Positions 1-7,004 of a DNA stretch of 64,000 nt are shown here, in pieces. The notes under the pieces were generated by a model that searched no databases, was not told where the DNA came from, and worked only from the letters and a program-made list of their open reading frames with translations. A program made the position numbers and the translations under genes. Source of the DNA: Aristaeella lactis (GTDB lineage Bacteria; Bacillota; Clostridia; Christensenellales; Aristaeellaceae); contig NZ_CP069421.1 in assembly GCF_018118585.1 (NCBI RefSeq), positions 806,001 to 870,000 of the forward strand, given 5' to 3'. Positions within the stretch are counted from its first letter, which is position 1. Every line of letters begins with the position of its first letter.

Positions 1-901
1 AGGTTCCGGAGTCACCGATCATAGCTGCGCCACAGTGACCGCAGAAGGCTTTGCTAGTGAGAAGGTAATCAACGGCGCCCTGGTCGACATGGCGGGCGGT
101 TTTTCGTTTCATGCGCTGGGCCTCATCAAAAAGAACATTGTCGACAATGGCGGGCATACCGTCAGGTATGCGAATATCTCCCCAGATATAGGTTCCGGTA
201 TATCGCTCGTTAGAGATGACGCGGATAATGGTTTCAGGCTTCCAGCGCTTTCCACGGGAGGAGCTCAGACCGCGAGAGTTCAGGTCCGCGCAGATCCGGA
301 CCGCAGAAACGCCGGAAGCGTATTTATCAAAAATATAGCGGACGATGGATGCGCCATCCGGATCAATGGCATATTTATCATCAGATCCGCGAGTATATCC
401 GAGGACTTTTGTACCATTGTAAAGGCATTTCATGGCATTGTCAGTCATGCCCCTGGTGACATTTTCAGAGAGCTGGCGGGAATACCATTCGGCGGTAGCC
501 TCCAGCATTCCCTCCAGGAGAACACCGGCAGATCCTTCCGGTATCGGCTCCATTGCATAAAGCACACGGACACCGAACCGGCGGAGCTTGCCTTTATAAA
601 TGGCAGAGTCCTCCCGGTTGCGTCCAAACCTGTCAACCTTCCAGGCGATGATGGTATCATATGATCCTGTTTCCGCTGCGGCGATCATGGACTGGAAGGA
701 TGTGCGGGCGGCGGTATCCTTAAAGCCGGACTTAGCATGGTCGGCATATTCATGCACGATGGTATAGCCTTCGCGGAGGGCAAAGGCACGAATATCAGAG
801 AGCTGCTGATCGATTGATACATCCCGCTGGCCGGCGGAGGAATACCGGGCATAAGCAACAGCCGTCCGCGGAGAGCAGGAAGGGGTTTTCTGCTTTTTCA
901 T
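1..901 (-). CDS. Large serine recombinase (phage integrase), C-terminus off window
   Basis: Integrates and excises the phage. The reading frame is open from an ATG at 901 to the left edge, giving 300 residues. The N-terminal resolvase domain has the YARYSS motif with probable catalytic Ser21 (Arg19 next to it), then SIDQQ and the VDRFGRN segment. A recombinase domain follows, and the visible part ends at a zinc-ribbon start, CGHCG, near residue 290. The C-terminal zinc-ribbon/coiled-coil half lies outside the window. Its ATG overlaps the stop of the upstream secreted-protein gene as ATGA, so the two are translationally coupled. A position at the outer end of the prophage fits an integrase next to its own att site. 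Family call is firm; site specificity is unknown. Confidence 0.93.
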   Translation of the reverse strand, partial: MKKQKTPSCSPRTAVAYARYSSAGQRDVSIDQQLSDIRAFALREGYTIVHEYADHAKSGFKDTAARTSFQSMIAAAETGSYDTIIAWKVDRFGRNREDSAIYKGKLRRFGVRVLYAMEPIPEGSAGVLLEGMLEATAEWYSRQLSENVTRGMTDNAMKCLYNGTKVLGYTRGSDDKYAIDPDGASIVRYIFDKYASGVSAVRICADLNSRGLSSSRGKRWKPETIIRVISNERYTGTYIWGDIRIPDGMPAIVDNVLFDEAQRMKRKTARHVDQGAVDYLLTSKAFCGHCGAAMIGDSGT

Positions 902-1317
902 GGCTGCACCATCAAATCATAAAGCGGAGAATAAACGGGGACAGAGTGAAGTCTGACTGTTCCCATATCAAGATCAATCCACAGATCGCCGGCGTTATCA
1001 AAATAGCCTGTAAAAGAATTACCGTTTTCATAAACAAAATACAGAACATTATTAGATTCAGCAATCGTAACAGGGATTGTTCCGGAATTTGTAAAAACAC
1101 CGGAGAAGCAAGTAATAGAGTTTACATATGCTTTTTGAGAGTCTTTCAAAAAATAAATATCAAGACAATAAGAATCGAAGTCAAAAGAATTACCTTTTCC
1201 GCCCGAAGCAGAAGAAGCATCAATAAACAACGAATAATGAGAAGAAACAGAAACGGTGTCAGCAAGGGCGGAGGAACAGAACAAAAAGACTATAAGTAGA
1301 CAAAACAGCTTTCTCAT
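898..1317 (-). CDS. Small secreted protein in the lysogeny operon
   Basis: A 139-residue protein with a clear Sec signal peptide: MRKLF, a hydrophobic core, and a likely cut after SSALA near residue 19. The mature part is rich in Ser, Asp, Tyr and Asn with few charged residues, like an extracellular beta-rich domain. No family recognised. An SD (AAGGAG) precedes the ATG. It lies between the ImmA-like gene and the integrase, on the strand expected to be expressed in a lysogen, and its stop overlaps the integrase start. Lysogenic conversion or superinfection exclusion is possible from position alone; this is inference. Confidence 0.75.
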   Translation of the reverse strand: MRKLFCLLIVFLFCSSALADTVSVSSHYSLFIDASSASGGKGNSFDFDSYCLDIYFLKDSQKAYVNSITCFSGVFTNSGTIPVTIAESNNVLYFVYENGNSFTGYFDNAGDLWIDLDMGTVRLHSVPVYSPLYDLMVQP

Positions 1318-1329
1318 AACAATAACTCC

Positions 1330-1983
1330 TTATTCTTTATATCCGTCCATAAAAGAGCCAAAATCTGCAACGGCGGTATTATCACCGTGAGCAATCATAG
1401 ATTGAAAATCAATAAAGTTGTGAATAAAATCAGAAAAGCGTTCTTTCAGTGCGCGGTTGAGTTCAGGAGGAACATGAACAGCAGGTGTTTTCTGCAAACC
1501 GGCGAGACAGCGCTCATAACAGCCAGTGATAGATCCGAGGACTTCAACAGTCAGCGGAAATCCTGCATTCTGGATCGCGTGGATAAGAGGCCGGGGGAAA
1601 ATGAGATGACGAGCAAAACACATCGCCTCATCAAGGCGAACATCTGCCGGACGGGTGCCGTCATGGCCCAGGACGATGTGACCAAGCTCACGTGCCAGAC
1701 CGCGCCGGATGGAATCGAAAGGAAGATACTGATTATAAGCAACAACATATTTCACCTTTTCAAAGTTGACGAAAAAGGTGACAGCGTCCTGGTTCTCACT
1801 AAACATGGGAACAAGTTTGTTCCTTTCTATTCCGGCATTGTTGGCAAGATCAGAGAAAGGCATTGCCAGAACACCGGGAGTTGATTTGACAATAGGCAAA
1901 GGAACAACGGGGGCAGAGGTTATATTGTGAAATAACAGAGTACGGAGGGCTGCTGTGGCCGCGAGTTCATAATCAGGGGTCAT
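1330..1983 (-). CDS. ImmA/IrrE-like protein with altered zinc motif
   Basis: Homologues of this family are metallopeptidases that cleave a neighbouring XRE repressor and induce phages or ICEs. From the ATG at 1983 (SD AAAGGAAGG) it is 217 residues. The motif region reads ARELGHIVLGH, where the family usually has HELGHxxxGH: the first zinc-ligand His is Arg (codon CGT, residue 98). The second His, the catalytic Glu and the downstream DEAxxFA acidic ligand region are present. A TTG at 2007 could give 8 more residues and would overlap the repressor gene. It sits directly behind the XRE repressor, as expected for an ImmA/ImmR pair, but peptidase activity is doubtful because of the substitution. 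Confidence 0.8.
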   Translation of the reverse strand: MTPDYELAATAALRTLLFHNITSAPVVPLPIVKSTPGVLAMPFSDLANNAGIERNKLVPMFSENQDAVTFFVNFEKVKYVVAYNQYLPFDSIRRGLARELGHIVLGHDGTRPADVRLDEAMCFARHLIFPRPLIHAIQNAGFPLTVEVLGSITGCYERCLAGLQKTPAVHVPPELNRALKERFSDFIHNFIDFQSMIAHGDNTAVADFGSFMDGYKE

Positions 1984-1999
1984 AGATCTATACCTTCCT

Positions 2000-2362
2000 T
2001 TATTCAAATAATTCAGGGTGCTGGGTTAACATTGCCCGGACAACGTTTAGAATCTGCTCACGCTGTTCCTGAGGAAGTTTATCCATCGCGCCGGAGACAA
2101 TGCGGGCCTCTGCGGTTTGAGGAGAAGATTCGGAGGATGAAACGGTGTTTCTGTTAGAATCTTCCCAACCGGCAATATATCCGGGAGTAGTGTTAAACAT
2201 TTCAGCCATTTTTTCAAGATTCTCAAGGGGAATGTTTGTGACAGTGCCTTGCTCATATTTATAGATTGCCTGACGGCCTACACCGAGCTGACGAGCAACA
2301 TCGTCTAAAGTCATTCTATTTTGTAGCCGCAACTCGCGTATGCGTTCGCCTGCGGTCTTCAT
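2000..2362 (-). CDS. XRE-family phage repressor (CI/ImmR-like)
   Basis: A 120-residue DNA-binding protein. Residues 7-65 form a HTH_3 domain (IRELRLQNRMTLDDVARQLG, then VGRQAIYKYEQG, then LEKMAEMFNTTPGYIAGW). The C-terminal half is short, with no S24 LexA-type peptidase domain, which fits a repressor inactivated by a partner (ImmA type) rather than self-cleaved. It is read leftward from a promoter that faces the early-gene promoter. Probable lysogeny master regulator acting on the repeated sites between 2427 and 2718. Confidence 0.88.
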   Translation of the reverse strand: MKTAGERIRELRLQNRMTLDDVARQLGVGRQAIYKYEQGTVTNIPLENLEKMAEMFNTTPGYIAGWEDSNRNTVSSSESSPQTAEARIVSGAMDKLPQEQREQILNVVRAMLTQHPELFE

Positions 2363-2383
2363 AAAATCATCTCCTTCAATTTG

Positions 2384-2412
2384 ATAATACTATGAGTTTA
2401 CAAAAAAGTAAA
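2384..2412 (-). promoter_or_regulatory. Promoter for the repressor operon
   Basis: On the minus strand TTTACT (2412-2407), 17-bp spacer, TATTAT (2389-2384), about 20 bp ahead of the repressor ATG. Faces the rightward promoter. Confidence 0.6.
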
Positions 2413-2431
2413 TAAAATTATAAAAAGTAGC

Positions 2432-2460
2432 TTGACAGGATACAATTATAGTGATATAGT
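2432..2460 (+). promoter_or_regulatory. Early rightward promoter
   Basis: TTGACA (2432-2437), 17-bp spacer, TATAGT (2455-2460): a near-consensus sigma-A promoter. It drives the Cro-like gene and the early operon. The -35 lies inside one copy of the repeated GTAGCTTGA element. Confidence 0.8.
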
Positions 2461-2501
2461 CACAGTAGCTTGAGAAGCGACAACTGAAAAGAGGTGGGAA
2501 A

Positions 2502-2708
2502 ATGATCAACGCGAATCTTATCCGGGCAAAGATAGTAGAGAACGGAATGACACAGCAGCAGGTGGCCAAAGAAATTGGAATGACTGCAAAGACATTCTGT
2601 GACAAGATGAAGACAGGAAAATTCGGTCTTGATGAAGCTGATAAAATGATCAAGCTTCTTAAAATTGAAGAACCTGCCAGATATTTTTTTGCAAATGAAG
2701 TAGCCTGA
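2502..2708 (+). CDS. Cro-like HTH regulator
   Basis: A 68-residue small HTH protein; residues 5-55 are HTH (IRAKIVENGMTQQQVAKEIG, then MTAKTFCDKMKTGKFGLDEAD). It is first in the rightward operon, about 36 nt downstream of the predicted transcription start, with SD GAGGTGGG. Divergence from the XRE repressor is the classic CI/Cro arrangement. Probably opposes the repressor at the shared sites. It resembles the short phage regulators often labelled DUF739. Confidence 0.82.
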   Translation: MINANLIRAKIVENGMTQQQVAKEIGMTAKTFCDKMKTGKFGLDEADKMIKLLKIEEPARYFFANEVA

Positions 2709-2745
2709 CAAGCGACAAAGTGCAGACGAATGGAGGAATTGTTGC

Positions 2746-2988
2746 ATGAAAAAGTTTCTGATCATCGCCATGATTATCATGGCAGTCCTGGCACCGATCA
2801 GGACAGAAAAGACCGTACCGGAATGGACTTACACATTGAATGGGCCGCAGGTGAATTACACGGTGGGCCAGAGGGTGAGCCAGGACGGACGGATTTTTGA
2901 ATGCATCAAATGGGATGCTTCAGACATGGGCGTCATCGTTCCGCCAGAAGCTAATCAGGAATGGTGGGCGGAGGTGGATGGAAAATGA
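2746..2988 (+). CDS. Secreted single-domain carbohydrate-binding protein (CBM5/12-like)
   Basis: An 80-residue protein with an N-terminal signal sequence (MKKFLIIAMIIMAVLA, cut near residues 16-20). One module resembling chitin-binding type 3 (CBM5/12) fills the rest: W27, Y-x-V-G-Q-x-V at about 39-44, the G-R-I-F-E-C strand, and a closing P-P-x-x-x-x-W-W-x-E-V. A second copy of this fold is inserted in the tail protein at 23018-24820, so both may bind the same host glycan. SD is TGGAGGAATTG. Its position in the early operon is unusual for a secreted protein. A receptor-masking role is inference. Confidence 0.72.
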   Translation: MKKFLIIAMIIMAVLAPIRTEKTVPEWTYTLNGPQVNYTVGQRVSQDGRIFECIKWDASDMGVIVPPEANQEWWAEVDGK

Positions 2989-3326
2989 ATAGCACGAAAA
3001 AAGAAGCCATCCAGCTTCAAACATGGTGGATGGGAGTCATCAAAAGAGTGACACAGAACGTCATAGCAGAGGAAGACAGGCGCCAGGGAAAAGCCAAAGC
3101 GAGAAGCGAGGACAAACTGGCAGATTACGCAAAAAGAGAAGAAATACAGGAAGCCTACGGGTATGGCTTTATCACAGAGAAGCAGATGGACAAGCTGCTG
3201 GATCTGTGGGACGAGCGGGAAAACGGAGCGAAGCCGGACAGAATGTATGAGCTAAAAATCAAACTGCTGACGGAATTTTACCAGATGGCAAAGCAGGTTA
3301 TTGAAGATGCCGGAGGTACGCCATGA
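2985..3326 (+). CDS. Hypothetical early phage protein
   Basis: 113 residues from the ATG at 2985, which overlaps the preceding stop as ATGA; an alternative in-frame start 24 nt upstream is less likely. Charged and helix-rich (QLQTWWMGVIKRVTQNVIAEE at the N-terminus; KQMDKLLDLWDEREN in the middle). No family recognised. Translationally coupled on both sides in the early operon. Confidence 0.7.
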   Translation: MNSTKKEAIQLQTWWMGVIKRVTQNVIAEEDRRQGKAKARSEDKLADYAKREEIQEAYGYGFITEKQMDKLLDLWDERENGAKPDRMYELKIKLLTEFYQMAKQVIEDAGGTP

Positions 3327-3520
3327 CAGAGAGACGCAGACGGCGGAGGCCGGCAGCGCTGCCGGAGCCTGCCACATACTATGACCGGCCTGAAAGCAAA
3401 TATCCGGACAGGGTGCGGGTGAGCTTCGCAGACGGACACAAAGAGATCTATGACAGGCGGGTGAATCAGCCAAGGCCGGTGGCATACATCAACTATCCGA
3501 AACGGAGGACGCAGACATGA
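3323..3520 (+). CDS. Small basic early phage protein
   Basis: 65 residues starting with an Arg-rich stretch (TERRRRRR), then a beta-like segment (RVRVSFADGHKEIYDRRV). ATGA overlaps with both neighbours mark it as part of the coupled early operon. No family recognised; a nucleic-acid-binding role is plausible only from charge. Confidence 0.65.
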   Translation: MTERRRRRRPAALPEPATYYDRPESKYPDRVRVSFADGHKEIYDRRVNQPRPVAYINYPKRRTQT

Positions 3521-3768
3521 AGGACACATTCAGACTGTGCCGGAAGTGCGGCAGGCCGATAGGCGTGATAAGAGCAAGAGTATACAGGAGCATCATCGTG
3601 GATGCGGAGACGCTGCTGGTGATGCCTGACAAGCTGGGTGACACATTCATCAGGATTGATGGGTCAAAGATCAGAGGACGGAAAGCTGACTTTGAAGAGG
3701 AAGCGACATACGGAATACCTGGCGGGCCGGAATACGCATACAGGCCGCATCACTGCAATGAAGTGTAA
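3517..3768 (+). CDS. Small zinc-ribbon-like early phage protein
   Basis: 83 residues with CRKCGR near the N-terminus and HHCNE at the C-terminus, enough ligands for one zinc site. The middle is beta-rich (YRSIIVDAETLLVMPDK). Start overlaps the upstream stop (ATGA). Function unknown. Confidence 0.68.
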   Translation: MKDTFRLCRKCGRPIGVIRARVYRSIIVDAETLLVMPDKLGDTFIRIDGSKIRGRKADFEEEATYGIPGGPEYAYRPHHCNEV

Positions 3769-3973
3769 AGAGTGCGCGGAGGGGAAGCGCTTCTCGGAGG
3801 GCAGCATATTCTGCATCCAATACGGGATATACATCCGGGAGGATCATGAATGCACAAGGGAGGGGGAGAGAATACGTGAACGAGATGCCGATCATACTGG
3901 AGACATCGCCCAGCAGGCCGGAATACCAGAAAACGAGTGGGATGCTATTAACCGCATTGAGGGAATTTTATAG
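3758..3973 (+). CDS. Cys-rich small early phage protein
   Basis: 71 residues from the ATG at 3758, which overlaps the end of the previous gene. It begins MKCKECAEGKRF and has further Cys and His (IFCIQYGIYIREDHEC), giving a four-Cys zinc-binding pattern common in small phage proteins. A longer reading frame starts upstream, but it would run through the previous gene in another frame. The 3' part overlaps the next gene by about 100 nt. Confidence 0.6.
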   Translation: MKCKECAEGKRFSEGSIFCIQYGIYIREDHECTREGERIRERDADHTGDIAQQAGIPENEWDAINRIEGIL

Positions 3974-4037
3974 CAAACCGGAAAACGAGGAAGCATACCA
4001 GGAATGGAAGGCGAGGAAGGAGGGGAAAGCAGGATGA
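3876..4037 (+). CDS. Small hypothetical early phage protein
   Basis: 53 residues from a GTG at 3876, chosen for the strong SD GGAGGGGGAG five nt ahead; an ATG at 3846 (63 residues) is the alternative. Acidic and helical (LLTALREFYSKPENEEAYQEWKARK, read as two pieces). Overlaps the previous frame by about 100 nt and hands over to the next gene by an ATGA overlap. No family recognised. Confidence 0.5.
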   Translation: MNEMPIILETSPSRPEYQKTSGMLLTALREFYSKPENEEAYQEWKARKEGKAG

Positions 4038-4240
4038 TTCCATGGTGGGTTGGTCTGATCTGTGGCGTGGTTGGTGAAATCATCGGAATGATGGTCATCA
4101 TCATCTGCATGGGAGGGAAAAAGCAGACGGAAAGAGAGTGGGAAGAAGAAAACGGCCTGATCTATCTGGAAAACAAAAAAGCCGCTGATGCTGGCACATC
4201 AACGGCGGCGCATGAAGCGCAGAAAGGAAATCTTTCATGA
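4034..4240 (+). CDS. Small single-pass membrane protein (DUF3789-like)
   Basis: 68 residues from the ATG at 4034, which overlaps the previous stop. One transmembrane helix with Gly spacing (WWVGLICGVVGEIIGMMVII), then a charged cytoplasmic tail. Resembles the short phage membrane proteins grouped as DUF3789; function unknown. Confidence 0.62.
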   Translation: MIPWWVGLICGVVGEIIGMMVIIICMGGKKQTEREWEEENGLIYLENKKAADAGTSTAAHEAQKGNLS

Positions 4241-4434
4241 GTAAGTATATCAAAAAAGAGACAAAAGGGCAAATCATCTTTGTGATCATGATCATACTGG
4301 CGATCGTGATCGGGCTGGTGTGGAACGCGGTGGAGGAGAGCAACCAGCCGCCGACATGGCAGACAAGCTATCCGATGGCAAACGCTAACGTCAGTTGGGA
4401 ACAGAGCTTTCATGGAGGTGCCTGGAATGAGTGA
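4237..4434 (+). CDS. Small membrane protein
   Basis: 65 residues. A basic N-terminus (MSKYIKKETKGQ) precedes one transmembrane helix (IIFVIMIILAIVIGLVW), and the C-terminus is polar and Trp/Asn-rich, likely outside. Start overlaps the previous stop (ATGA). With the preceding gene it forms a pair of one-helix membrane proteins in the early operon. Confidence 0.62.
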   Translation: MSKYIKKETKGQIIFVIMIILAIVIGLVWNAVEESNQPPTWQTSYPMANANVSWEQSFHGGAWNE

Positions 4435-4693
4435 AGCGAGACAGATGAGCATTTTTGATCCTCCGGCAAAGGAACAGCGGCTGACACAGTGCATGAAGAT
4501 CGTGAAATACCTGCATGACTTCGGAAGCATTACGCCAGTGCAGGCAATGCAGGATTTGGGAGTGATGCGGCTGGCGGCCAGGATCAGCGACCTGGAGGCG
4601 GAGGGCTGGGAGATCCAGCATGACAGGGAGACGGGCCGGAACCGCTACGGGGAAAAAACAACGTATGCGAAGTACAGCCTGAAAGGATCATAA
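4427..4693 (+). CDS. Winged-helix DNA-binding protein
   Basis: 88 residues from ATG 4427 (SD GGAGG), overlapping the previous gene by 8 nt. A winged-helix fold is seen: CMKIVKYLHDFGSITPVQAM, then DLGVMRLAARISDLEAEGW, then a wing with EIQHDRETGRNRYG and a final strand. This matches the small HTH proteins common in phage early regions. Target unknown. Confidence 0.7.
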   Translation: MSEARQMSIFDPPAKEQRLTQCMKIVKYLHDFGSITPVQAMQDLGVMRLAARISDLEAEGWEIQHDRETGRNRYGEKTTYAKYSLKGS

Positions 4694-4697
4694 GGTC

Positions 4698-5399
4698 ATG
4701 GCTGAATATGAGATTGAGAAAACGTGCCGGTGCTGCGGAAAGAAGTTTGATGTTCTCTATCCGCAGCAGTGGGCATACAAAAAACCGAAGGCAAAAGGCG
4801 GAGGATATGACTATCTCTGCTCATGGAAGTGCCTGAGAGAGGAAGAACAGAAGAAAAATAAACCGAAAGGACAGGATGATATGCCGAACAACAAGCTGAC
4901 GGCGGAGCAGAAGGAGAAAGCAGTAGAAATCGCGCTGGCCGGAGGGGACTTTCTGAAATACCTGAAGGAATGCGGAGCAAAGAATCCGAGCGCGGCATGG
5001 GACTATATAAAGGAGACTCTGGCAAAAGAGAATCCGAACAAATGCCTGGAGCTGATGCATGCGCTGAGTAAGCGGAAAGAAAAGAAACCGCTGGAGGAAA
5101 TGGCGGAGGACGTGAAAGAAAATCCGCCGGAAGAGAAGAAAGAGGAGCCGGTAATCACAGCCAGGACGGTGGAGAATAAGACGGAGTTTACCGGGGTTCC
5201 AGTGGAAGAAAAGCCGGATTTCGACTTCAAGGTGACGGCCATCAGGACGAGCCTGGGCGAGTTTAACACAGACAGCCGGAACGGGCTGATCTACTGGACG
5301 GGGAACAGCGGGGACAAGATCTGCATGAGCTACAAGAGCTGGAAAGAGCTGACGGAGCAGATCCCGCGCATACTGAAAGTGCTGTGCGGTGATGAATGA
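4698..5399 (+). CDS. Zinc-ribbon and helical early phage protein
   Basis: 233 residues. Residues 8-50 are a zinc module CRCCGKKF, then WAYK, then LCSWKC. Residues 60-115 are helical and HTH-like (LTAEQKEKAVEIALAGGDFL). A charged Glu/Lys/Pro linker leads to a beta-rich C-terminal domain (about 160-233). The zinc module is paralogous to the 53-residue protein at 5622-5783. No family name recognised; likely nucleic-acid binding. Confidence 0.68.
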   Translation: MAEYEIEKTCRCCGKKFDVLYPQQWAYKKPKAKGGGYDYLCSWKCLREEEQKKNKPKGQDDMPNNKLTAEQKEKAVEIALAGGDFLKYLKECGAKNPSAAWDYIKETLAKENPNKCLELMHALSKRKEKKPLEEMAEDVKENPPEEKKEEPVITARTVENKTEFTGVPVEEKPDFDFKVTAIRTSLGEFNTDSRNGLIYWTGNSGDKICMSYKSWKELTEQIPRILKVLCGDE

Positions 5400-5617
5400 T
5401 GGATATCAGGAAGCAGACATTCATTATCATACGGAAGAACAACCTGTATCTACAGGGAAAAGAGTGCTTTACGAACAAGCCGAAGTGGACGCAGTACCGT
5501 CATCAGGCATGGAAGACGCGGGACAAGGAAAGGGCCGCGGAGATCGCCAGGAAAGTGGGCGGGGTGATGGTGCTGTTTAATCAGGTGGCTGACCAGACGA
5601 AAGTGATCGGAGCGTGA
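5396..5617 (+). CDS. Hypothetical early phage protein
   Basis: 73 residues from the ATG that overlaps the previous stop; the Met codon three nt later is equally possible. Compact alpha/beta pattern (KQTFIIIRKNNLYLQ; then RAAEIARKVGGVMVLFNQ). No family recognised. Confidence 0.6.
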   Translation: MMDIRKQTFIIIRKNNLYLQGKECFTNKPKWTQYRHQAWKTRDKERAAEIARKVGGVMVLFNQVADQTKVIGA

Positions 5618-5621
5618 AAGA

Positions 5622-5783
5622 ATGGCAGATGCGAAGAAGCAACTGAAAGAAAAGACATGCCCGATGTGCGGAAAGACATACATATTCAGAGAACACTGGG
5701 CATACAAGATCATAAAGGACACGCATGTGACGAACTACTGTTCATGGACATGCATGAGAAAAGCCGAAAAAGAAAAACTTTGA
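5622..5783 (+). CDS. Stand-alone zinc-ribbon microprotein
   Basis: 53 residues (ATG 5622, TGA 5783): CPMCGK, then EHWAYK, then NYCSWTC and a Lys/Glu tail. Spacing C-x2-C and C-x3-C, with WAYK and CSWxC, is the same module as the N-terminus of the 233-residue protein at 4698. Good evidence of duplication within the operon. Confidence 0.62.
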   Translation: MADAKKQLKEKTCPMCGKTYIFREHWAYKIIKDTHVTNYCSWTCMRKAEKEKL

Positions 5784-5796
5784 GGAGTGCAAAGTT

Positions 5797-6780
5797 ATGG
5801 CTATTGAAGCTAAGGCGAGCTTTCTACGGATGGCAGAAAAGAAGCTCAGTACAGAAGTGACAGCAGAAACGATGTCAAAGGTGCTTTCAATCATGGCGGA
5901 TGTGATGGAAGGCTTTGATATGAGGGAGATGAACATTGAAGAAGAACAGGATGACATGCTGGAGTGCTTCCTTCAGGCCATGGATGTACAGGGCCGGAGC
6001 AGGAAGACGATCACACATTATAGGCTGATCATCAGCAAGATGATGGCAGAGGCGAAAGTGTCAGCGCGGAGGATAACGGTGCATCACCTGCGGAGTTATC
6101 TGGCAAAGCAAAAAGAGAGGGGACTGAAGGACAGCACACTGGCACATCACCGGGAGGTGTTCAGCAGTTTCTTCGGGTGGCTGTTCAGGGAAGGATTGAT
6201 AGAGAAAAATCCGGTGATCAACCTGGGCAGTATCAAAGTAGCCAAAGAAGAAAAGAAGGTCTTCACAGACATTGACATGGAGAAGATGCGGCAGGGCTGC
6301 AAGAGACTGGTTGACAGGGCAATCATTTCATTCTTGGCATCTACGGGGTGCAGGGTGGCGGAGCTGGTAGGACTTGACCGCAGCGCGTTGGATCTGGACA
6401 GCTTGGAATGCGTTGTACGCGGTAAAGGAAACAAGGAGAGGACGGTTTACCTGGACAACGTGACCGCAATGTACATCAGAAACTATCTGGCAACGCGGAG
6501 GGACGTATGTCCGGCCCTGTTTGTGACAAGGACAAGAGAACGGTTTCAGACGGGCGGCATCCGGGACATGCTGAAGCGGCTGGAAGAGCGGAGCGGAGTG
6601 GATCATGTTCACCCGCACAAGTTTAGGCGGACACTGGCCACGAACATGGCAAAGCGGGGGATGCCGATCCAGACAATCGCGGCGATCCTGGGACACGAAA
6701 AGATTGAGACAACCATGGAGTATATCGTGATGAACAAGGAAAACACGAAGATGCAGTACCGTCAGTACTACGCGTGTTAA
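5797..6780 (+). CDS. XerC/D-like tyrosine recombinase
   Basis: 327 residues with a complete catalytic set: Arg186 (TGCRVAEL), Lys210 (GKGNKER), His274 and Arg277 (HPHKFRR), His300 (LGHEKIETT) and Tyr309. Residues 52-135 are a SAM-like core-binding domain. The first 50 residues are an extra helical segment. It lies inside the early operon, well away from the prophage end, while a serine integrase occupies the end position. Its job may be genome-multimer resolution or another phage-specific recombination rather than integration; this is inference. SD GAGG precedes the start. Confidence 0.9.
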   Translation: MAIEAKASFLRMAEKKLSTEVTAETMSKVLSIMADVMEGFDMREMNIEEEQDDMLECFLQAMDVQGRSRKTITHYRLIISKMMAEAKVSARRITVHHLRSYLAKQKERGLKDSTLAHHREVFSSFFGWLFREGLIEKNPVINLGSIKVAKEEKKVFTDIDMEKMRQGCKRLVDRAIISFLASTGCRVAELVGLDRSALDLDSLECVVRGKGNKERTVYLDNVTAMYIRNYLATRRDVCPALFVTRTRERFQTGGIRDMLKRLEERSGVDHVHPHKFRRTLATNMAKRGMPIQTIAAILGHEKIETTMEYIVMNKENTKMQYRQYYAC

Positions 6781-6830
6781 CCAGAAGAATATGACGGTAT
6801 TCACGGCTCCAGAGGGAGGTGCAGTTAAAC

Positions 6831-7004
6831 ATGAAGATAACCTGTACGGAAGAAGAAAAGAGCGAAATCATCTTTATGCTTGCAGAGGGCAAAACATGCT
6901 TTCTTCCGTTCAAATGCACCTATTATTCCAATAAAGAATGTCGGGAATGTATTGAAAGGAATATTGAATGGGAAATTGTACCAGAAGGGAGTGAGCAGGA
7001 ATAA
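6831..7004 (+). CDS. Small Cys-containing early phage protein
   Basis: 57 residues from ATG 6831 (SD GGGAGG about 11 nt upstream; a GTG at 6819 is too close to that SD). Contains CTYYSNKECREC near the middle. Ends EGSEQE with TAA at 7002-7004, overlapping the next frame. Function unknown. Confidence 0.62.
   Translation: MKITCTEEEKSEIIFMLAEGKTCFLPFKCTYYSNKECRECIERNIEWEIVPEGSEQE

Larger units (their letters stand above)
2427..2718. repeat. Three operator-like repeats
   Basis: Copy A is gtagcttgacagga (2427-2440), covering the -35 of the rightward promoter. Copy B is gtagcttgagaagcgacaa (2465-2483), at the expected transcription start. Copy C is gtagcctgacaagcgacaa (2700-2718), at the 3' end of the Cro-like gene. 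B and C match at 17 of 19 positions. The core of B has dyad symmetry GCTT-GAG-AAGC. Likely repressor or Cro operators. Confidence 0.55.

Noticed and set aside
35-664. 209-codon plus-strand open frame at the left end
   Set aside because: Opposite the serine integrase, whose motifs fix the coding strand.
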